Assembly: GCF_025766255.1 (NCBI RefSeq)
Contig: NW_026516792.1
Coordinates: forward strand, 1-64,000
Length of the DNA: 64,000 nt
DNA from: Zychaea mexicana
Taxonomy: Eukaryota; Mucoromycota; Mucoromycetes; Mucorales; Lichtheimiaceae
Direction of reading: 5' to 3'
Shown here: positions 58,021 through 64,000 of the stretch, piece by piece
Numbering within the stretch: position 1 is the stretch's first letter
Layout of the letters: each line of letters begins with the position of its first letter
Position numbers and translations under genes: made by a program
The notes under the pieces: generated by a model
The model's database searches: none
Told to the model about the DNA's origin: nothing
What the model saw: only the letters and a program-made list of their open reading frames with translations

Positions 58021-60099
58021 CTAGATTTCCAGCTTCTTCAAGACAGCAGAGTTGCCTGTACGCTTGGCGAACCACAAGTACATCTCACCAATACTTTCCA
58101 TGTCCTCCATGTACTCGTCAATAAGGTCCTCCCGCAAAGGAATGACTTCTGTAACCAACTGCTTCTTGCCATCGAGCTCAATCTCAAACTCATCCTTTTC
58201 CTGCGGCTTGCCATCAAAGTCCCACGACTTGAGATGGTGGACGATCTTGTTACCCGTGGGCTTAGTGTTAAAGTTCACGTTACGGTCGAGCATCCATTTG
58301 ACAGTACGTTCCCAGCCCAGTGCTGGCAAGAGATAGATATCCATGTCCCACTCAGTAACAACGCGATGCAGAATCTTCTTGGCATGCGTAATGGTCGTCT
58401 TGCGAATCTCTGCTTGGGATACATCCGGGTTCTCAATGGTGACATCCCATCGGTTGGGTGGACCAAACTCCAGCACAGCGTGTTCTACCAAACCTTCCTG
58501 GAACAGCTTCGTAGCAGACTCTAATGCCTGCAGCTCAAAACCTTCAACGTCGATCTTTAAAAAGTGGATAGGCTGGCGTAGCAATAAGGCTTCGTTGATC
58601 TTGTTGGCCTTGCCGGCGTTGCATGCTTCCAAACCGGCAGCATACTGTGGGCTGATCTCCTGTGGGCTGTTGATCAGTGTCTTTTCGTTGTCTGGGTCGG
58701 CAAACAGCGCTTTGAATGAGGGTAAGCTGTCGAGCGGGATCGTTTGGGTTTGCATAATGGCGTCTTTGTTCTCGTAGTCCAAAAAGCCGATACCGCCGTC
58801 GTTCACATTGTAGTTGCTCATGCTCAGTTTGCGGTATTTGTCGAGGACAGCAAAGGGTAAGACGCGCACACGGCGGGATACCTGGTTCAAACGTGCACCA
58901 AGACCAATGACACCTTGTAGTAAATAGGGGTTAGCAGTAGTAGCAAGAGTACGACAACTTTAGTAAAGTTTCCGCTTTGCGGTTTAATGTAGCACTACTA
59001 CTAGGTTGTCCTTACTTCGTAAATTGGTCTGAGGCTCAAATGAGATGGTATGGGCCCCACTGACACTTGCCACCATGGAAAACAGACCATGGTTAGAGCC
59101 TAAATATAGTGTTAGCGTATGTGTGACTATAAATAAATAAATGCCCAAACTTCTACGCATTCGATTGCGTGTACTTGCTGCCGCCCTATTTACCTGCGTC
59201 AACCATCAGCAAGGGGTCTTTGCGGGTGGGATCGCGACGATGCACTCGCAAGATCCACTTCATGAGGGTGTAGATACGATGCTCACGGTTGTGGTGGTTC
59301 ACGATATCAGCCAAATGGCCCTCGGAAGCAATAAATACGTCCGGCTTGGTGTTGATCTGAAACAATTTGCTTTAATAACAACCGCTCTCTCTCTCTCTCC
59401 TTTATACTCCTAGGGATGTCCTTTACTCTTATCCCATCCACCCCCACAAGAACAAATGAGATAAACATACCACGCCAAATTGCCAGAACTCAAGACCCTC
59501 GGCATACTTGAGAGAGTTTGCAATCAAGTGCATAGTGATTTGGTCAGCGGTCGGTGCCACGAGCTTGAGGTTTTTCGCAGACAGCGGGTGCTGTTCTGTT
59601 ATTGTAAAAGTACAAAGACAAACAGGAAGAAACGATTGCGTGAGGCGATCAGCAAAATACAATGTCTTTTACTGCATTTCTTACGTGGTATATAAGTCTC
59701 GGGAGGGCTGATGGGCTGGCTGTTCAAGGTCAAAACACCTTCAAGCGAGGCTTCGGCAGGTGGAGGGGGCGGTGGTGGAGGCTGCTGAGGAACGACGGGT
59801 GCAGGTGGAGGTGGTGGAGGTGGTGGTGGAGGACCGTCATTTTCAATAAAGTGTTCATGTTCCTATGGCGATAAAAGTAAGCTTGTCGCTCCTTTTCTCT
59901 CTGTACCCTCTCCTCCTCCTCCTCTCGATACGCCATCAACAAACCGCTTTTAAACTACCTCGGGTGATGGTGGCCCGCAGTGGCCTTCGGCGTCGCATCC
60001 TTCGCGTGCATTGTAAGTCCAGAATATCAGGTTGCCGATGAAGAAGAGGAGCACCAAGCCAAGAAGCCATGCTCGAGAACCAAGCCAAGCTTTCATCAT
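58021..60099 (-). CDS. FkbM-type methyltransferase, type II membrane protein
   Basis: Six exons on minus (60099-59959, 59862-59685, 59595-59471, 59356-59194, 59099-59016, 58913-58021) give 527 residues. A short basic N-terminus (MMKAWLGSRAW) precedes one membrane segment (about 11-29, ending IGNLIFWTY). Next is a lumenal stem with poly-Pro runs (about 60-85), then an FkbM SAM-dependent methyltransferase domain. Marks are LLMVDAGSNHGLFSMVASVS (motif I, SAM-binding), HTISFEPQT, and FLKIDVEGFELQALESA in exon 6. This is the layout of Golgi-resident enzymes, so it probably O-methylates a glycan or secreted product. The substrate is not known. TATA-like TATATAA lies about 124 bp upstream (60223-60229). 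Confidence 0.9.
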
Positions 60100-60222
60100 G
60101 GTGTGTGTGTGTGTGTGGGTGTGTGTAAAAAGTGTTTGGAGCGAAAGAGAAGAGAAAGAAAAGAAAAGGAGAGGCCAGAAAAGGAAAAAGCAGCGCGAAA
60201 GGAAAAAACGGGCTGTGCCTAT

Positions 60223-60229
60223 TTATATA
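60223..60229 (-). promoter_or_regulatory. TATA-like element of the FkbM-type gene
   Basis: TATATAA on the minus strand about 124 bp before ATG 60099. A GT microsatellite (about 60100-60126) sits between them. Confidence 0.4.
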
Positions 60230-60932
60230 ATTTCAGCGGTCGACACTGGTAACTCTCTCACTGACTTCCGATACTTCCACCACCGCAGTGTACGGCTCCC
60301 TTTTTCTCTGGATTTCGCCGGCATGCTTGATTTTTTATATAATACACAGGGTTGTCTCCTCACACCATTTAATAGCTACTACATACACACTTCCTTGGAC
60401 CTGCGGCTTGTCTGTATGTACTACTCCTATCTCACGTGTGACACACTGGTTGATCTTTCAAGCCATGCAACGGGTTGGACCAGAACGTCGATCGTTCTAC
60501 ATACGCGTATTTTTTCCCTAATACCCTACTGTTTGGGTGGCGAAACGTCGCACAAACAAATCAAGTACCACTTTATAATCCCACCCCGCTTCGTTTATAT
60601 TTCTCTCAAGTCGATCTTTTTCTTTTAGTCTTGAAGCTAAAATAGCGCAGCCATGACGTGTGGTTTAGCATAATAATGTGGGTGCATGCATCTGTAATGA
60701 AAGCTTCCCAGCATTACCAGGAAAGAGAAAACAGGGTATTTACTGCCAAGGCTTAGCGTAATAACCAATCCCAAAACGAGGCGTTCGGACCGTGCATTGG
60801 ACATATTACTGCGTGCACAACTTACCACATTTATACGTGCACAAACACTAAAGATATGTAGCAAAAACCAAGGTTAACTGCTTTTTTTACATTGTTTTTT
60901 TTTATTCTTTTTTTGCTGTCCTGTCCTTTTCT
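60230..60932. other. Intergenic region
   Basis: About 700 bp between the FkbM-type gene start and the MT-A70 gene stop. No gene supported; short open stretches only. Confidence 0.5.
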
Positions 60933-63007
60933 TTAGTGCTTTTCCAGGACTGTCGTCCAGCCATTTCGTCTTGTTCCTTTCTTGGCCCATCTGATTTTGA
61001 TTTAAAATACACAAGTTCGAAAGAGAAACAAGGGAAATAAATGCGTCGTTTGTTAATGCGTGTCTGTATAACCCCTCAAGCTGGCAATAAATCAAGTACA
61101 TGTCACTTACAGCTCCAATAGTCCTTTGGCCTCTGGATTCTTCTCGGGGTGGTATACTGCTGTTGGCAGCATTGTCTCAATGACGTCGTACATGAATGCC
61201 GGCTTGGATTCAGTTATCTCGCCTTAATTATTTTTTTTTTCCACAGTTAGCAATTGTGTATATCTCTCAGCAACCCGTCATGTTGTTACCTGGTAACATT
61301 GGCTTTATAAAGTCGAATACACAGTCAGGATTTCGCTGATGCCGTAATTCAATATCTCCCTCCTACGATAATAGCAGTAACAATAGGGTGTTAATAGAGC
61401 ACAGCTAAAAAAAAATGGGGGTTCATGTTGTACGAGCATTTTACCTTTCTGAAAATCAACAAACTGAGTTTGCTTTTGTTAAAGTAACGGTATTCGCCTT
61501 TGTGTATCTGGTTGTTGATATTCTTCTTGATCCAGCAAAAGTTCTCGACGTATTTGAATCCCCAGCTTTCTGCAATCATCACGATCCGTTGTAACCATTC
61601 CTTTTCGATCCATACAAAAAGGAAGCCCAAGGGTACAATTTCTGGGACATTTAATCGTGCCTTTCGAGATAGAGCCGGTCAGCCAATCTATTCCACATCT
61701 ACAGGACCATCATGATTTGCAGTCGCTTTTCTGTCTTTGCTCACTCACCAACTCGTCAATGTGTATTTTACCCGGTTTTGGTTCTTCGCCAGGCAGCAGT
61801 AATGGAGGGTCCATGTATACGCAATTATACGATGTGCCAAACTCTTTGAGATCTAGTGACAGAATATCTTCCACTTCATGATAGCTACGTAAATTCCCTT
61901 CAGTTTCTCGTCGTATTCCTTGTAACCAATCGCATTATCAAAGACACTGACCTTGAAGCAACATGCTCTGGCTCCTTATCGGTATACCTTAATATACTGT
62001 GTGCCCATGATCGTGGTATCGGCTTTCCAGGAATTTTGACGTATGTTGGTAAACTTGGATCGATCGTGCTTTTGTAGTAGTAAAATATATTGAATACAAA
62101 TTACTCCCTGTCAATATTTTGGCAATACCATCTACTCCGTCAATGTTACCTGACTCTCTTTTTGACCATAAAGTAATTGCCATTTCGATCTTGCACCTGA
62201 ACCTGCATAATCTTGTATCTTGCAATGATGCTTTCACGATCTGTGCCACTTCGGCGACCACCGCCAGAAGAGGATGCGCGTGGTGTCGATCCTGCTCCAC
62301 GTCTTCCTCGTTTGGGCTTTGGTACTTCTCCAAACTCTCGGTCCCAAAAGTCGTCATCCACATGAACATAATCACTAGTCATTTTCAGAATGGCGAGAGT
62401 AAGCTGACCCATACGCACATACAAATAAAGCTACTACTACTACTACTACTACTACTACCAGTAGGATCACATACTCTTCTTCAAATAGTTCGTCCGTGTT
62501 GTTTTCATGAAACTCGACCTGCCACAACTCCATGGCATCTAGATCTTCGTCATGAGTTTCCATCAATGCACTTCTGACAGTGAATGCCGATGTTCGTTTG
62601 AACACTTCTTGTAATTGTTCTTCGGTCAGTGGTTGTTGTCCCGGTGCTCCTATTGGTGCTGGCGATTTGTTGCTATAAGTGCCATTGGTTTCTTCTTCTA
62701 TTTCTTCTTCTCCTCCACCCAAGTTTTCTTTGTTGTCTTCAGTAGGAGTTGCAGGTGCTGGCGAACTGGCGATTTCGTTTTGAATCCGTTCCAGTTCTTC
62801 GAACTTTTTCATAATAGCTTCAACTGATTCTTCGTCTTCGACGTAGCCGACATAGTGGACATTACTGTTCATTAAATATAACGAATGCATTTCCATTTTT
62901 AGCATTGACTACCACGTAGTAGCAGAGAAGGATTTCTACCCTTTGGCATATACTTGCCTAACAGGAGTGTTTCTCGGTTTTCTTTTTCTTCGCGATCGTT
63001 CAGACAT
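60933..63007 (-). CDS. MT-A70 family adenine methyltransferase with DPPL motif
   Basis: Nine exons on minus (63007-62954, 62908-62475, 62374-62150, 62068-61952, 61884-61749, 61660-61445, 61362-61290, 61222-61111, 60990-60933) give 474 residues, all junctions in phase. It starts with a basic, nuclear-signal-like MSERSRRKRKPR, then an acidic helical region. A basic linker follows (PKPKRGRRGAGSTPR). The MT-A70 domain has YNCVYMDPPLLLPGEEPKPG, LGFLFVWIEKEWLQRIVMIA, FKYVENFCWIKKNINNQ, YFNKSKLSLLIFRKEGDIEL, RHQRNPDCVFDF and GTRRNGW. MT-A70 enzymes methylate N6 of adenine in RNA or DNA. The catalytic DPPW tetrad is DPPL here (302-305), as in non-catalytic partners such as METTL14 (EPPL). It could therefore be the structural subunit of a 6mA/m6A methyltransferase complex, similar to MTA9. 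This is inference. Confidence 0.9.
62433..62459. repeat. (CTA)n repeat in MT-A70 intron 2
   Basis: About nine CTA/TAG units inside the second intron (62375-62474). Read through, they would code poly-Val and a hydrophobic stretch, which is why the intron, not the open frame, is preferred. Confidence 0.85.
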
Positions 63008-63371
63008 TTGTTTGATCGATTTTTTGATTTAAATTGAAAAGGGTTAGGGGAAGGGCGTATAATTTTTTATTGCTGGGCAAACGCGCAAGTTCCCCTTAAT
63101 TCTTCTTCCGCGCGGTTTTGAACGCGTCTTTCGCGTCATGGCGGATAATTGTGGAAGAGAAGGAGGCCCATTATGCCTCTCTATTCACTGCTCCTGCGCC
63201 CATCAAGATTATGACAGCAAGTCGATTATTTAAAGTTGAAATAACTGGACACATTTAACGTTTCTCATAATAATTTATTTGACCAATATATGTAGCAAAA
63301 TAAATAAATAAATAAATTAATGAAGAATGCTTAGCGACTTATTGTATTTCAAGCCGGTTCTTTTTTTTTCC
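63008..63371. other. Intergenic region
   Basis: 364 bp between the MT-A70 start and the stop of the partial gene. It contains a TAAA-rich stretch near 63300-63320. No gene seen. Confidence 0.6.
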
Positions 63372-64000
63372 TTAGTGAGCAACAGGATCAGCAATCTTGT
63401 ATTCTTCAACCAACTGGTCCCATGCCTCCTTTTCCTTGACCAAATTCTCTTCACCCTCCTGGTTTGTGTACAACAAGAAGAAGGCAGTGAAGGGCTTGTT
63501 GACCAATTTGCCCTTGTAGGTACAATCTTCAGCTGCGGGACGAACACCGTCCAACGAACCAAGGCGGACAATGTACTTGGCATGCGAAAAGTAGCCGTCA
63601 TCTGAGGTGTATACGACAGGTTCCAAGTGGTCATCCAAGTTACCAGCATCACCACGCTCGGCACGGCCTTCTTCCAAGGTGGTAGTCTTCAAAGGACGGG
63701 TGGTACCGACCCAAGAGCCATCGGGGTAGTAGGTCATGACGGGGACAGGATCCAAGGGGTCGGCTCTTTTGCGATTATAAGCGAATAATTGGTTATTAGA
63801 CATAGAAAAAAATACACCGATAGATCTAGCGAACGCTACGAGAGATTTGCTAAAGCAGCACTTACTGGGTACCGTTTAAAGGAGCCATAGCCACCTGACC
63901 GATTTCCAGACCAGGCAGATCAAATGGTTCTTTGCGCTCCTTGGTTGGATACAAGAATGCATGGGTTTGCACATTGTACCAGTGTTGGAAGCCAGTGCGT
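63372..64000 (-). CDS. 3' part of an unrecognised gene, cut by window edge
   Basis: Two exons are visible on minus: 64000-63866 (5' end outside the window) and 63765-63372. The splice CA|GTAAGT...AAAAG|AGCCGAC is in phase and gives NGTQADPLDPVPVMTYYPDG. About 175 residues are visible. They include FQHWYNVQTHAFLYPTKERK, WVGTTRPLKTTTLEEGRAER, YTSDDGYFSHAKYIVRLGSL and KPFTAFFLLYTNQEGEEN, ending IADPVAH. It is hydrophilic, without membrane segments. Codon use is strongly biased, suggesting high expression. I do not recognise the family and assign no function. An ATG at 63803 lies in what I call the intron, so it is not used as a start. Confidence 0.8.

Overview
The window comes from the nuclear genome of a filamentous fungus. 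The genes are eukaryotic, with many short GT-AG introns (about 45-110 nt, one of about 470 nt), and include CCT7, COG2, a CDC25-type RasGEF, an MT-A70 methyltransferase and an AzgA purine permease. Mobile DNA includes Tc1/IS630, Helitron and KDZ-type remnants. The gene style, the resolvase-fold gene and the MT-A70 gene fit an early-diverging lineage, most likely Mucoromycota. No genus can be named from sequence alone.

Layout. 1-2560 is a satellite of about 128 copies of a 20-bp unit, running off the left edge. It leads in frame into a five-exon gene with a serine-recombinase fold that appears to have lost its catalytic arginines. 4010-10500 is a transposon graveyard: a frameshifted Tc1/IS630 transposase, a truncated Helitron helicase, a KDZ/CxC-type fossil and a possible tyrosine-recombinase fragment. 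10.5-12.9 kb is gene-poor. From 12.9 kb onward the window is mostly housekeeping genes: long-chain acyl-CoA synthetase (+), AzgA-like purine permease (-), a PPPDE-thioredoxin-PUL fusion (+), a polyQ/polyD disordered protein (-), an F-box/LRR protein (-), CCT7 (-), 6-phosphogluconolactonase (+), a mitochondrial PPR protein (-), a 53-residue membrane protein (-), an SH3-WW-RasGEF (-) and a PLP decarboxylase (-). A gene-poor stretch follows at 41.6-47.1 kb. Then come bleomycin hydrolase (-), a small disordered protein (-), an amidohydrolase (-), COG2 (+), an FkbM-type type II membrane methyltransferase (-), an MT-A70 methyltransferase (-) and the 3' part of an unrecognised gene (-) cut by the right edge.

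There is no operon logic. Neighbouring genes belong to unrelated pathways: lipid activation, purine uptake, protein folding, the pentose phosphate pathway, mitochondrial RNA, Ras signalling, amino-acid decarboxylation, Golgi traffic and nucleic-acid methylation. Exon models were built by hand from GT/AG sites and reading phase. Where two solutions fit, both are stated.

The items most worth a second look are the satellite that is stop-free in all three forward frames and continuous with a resolvase-fold gene, the MT-A70 protein with DPPL in place of DPPW, the PPPDE-thioredoxin-PUL fusion, and the bleomycin hydrolase with an N-myristoylation-like start.
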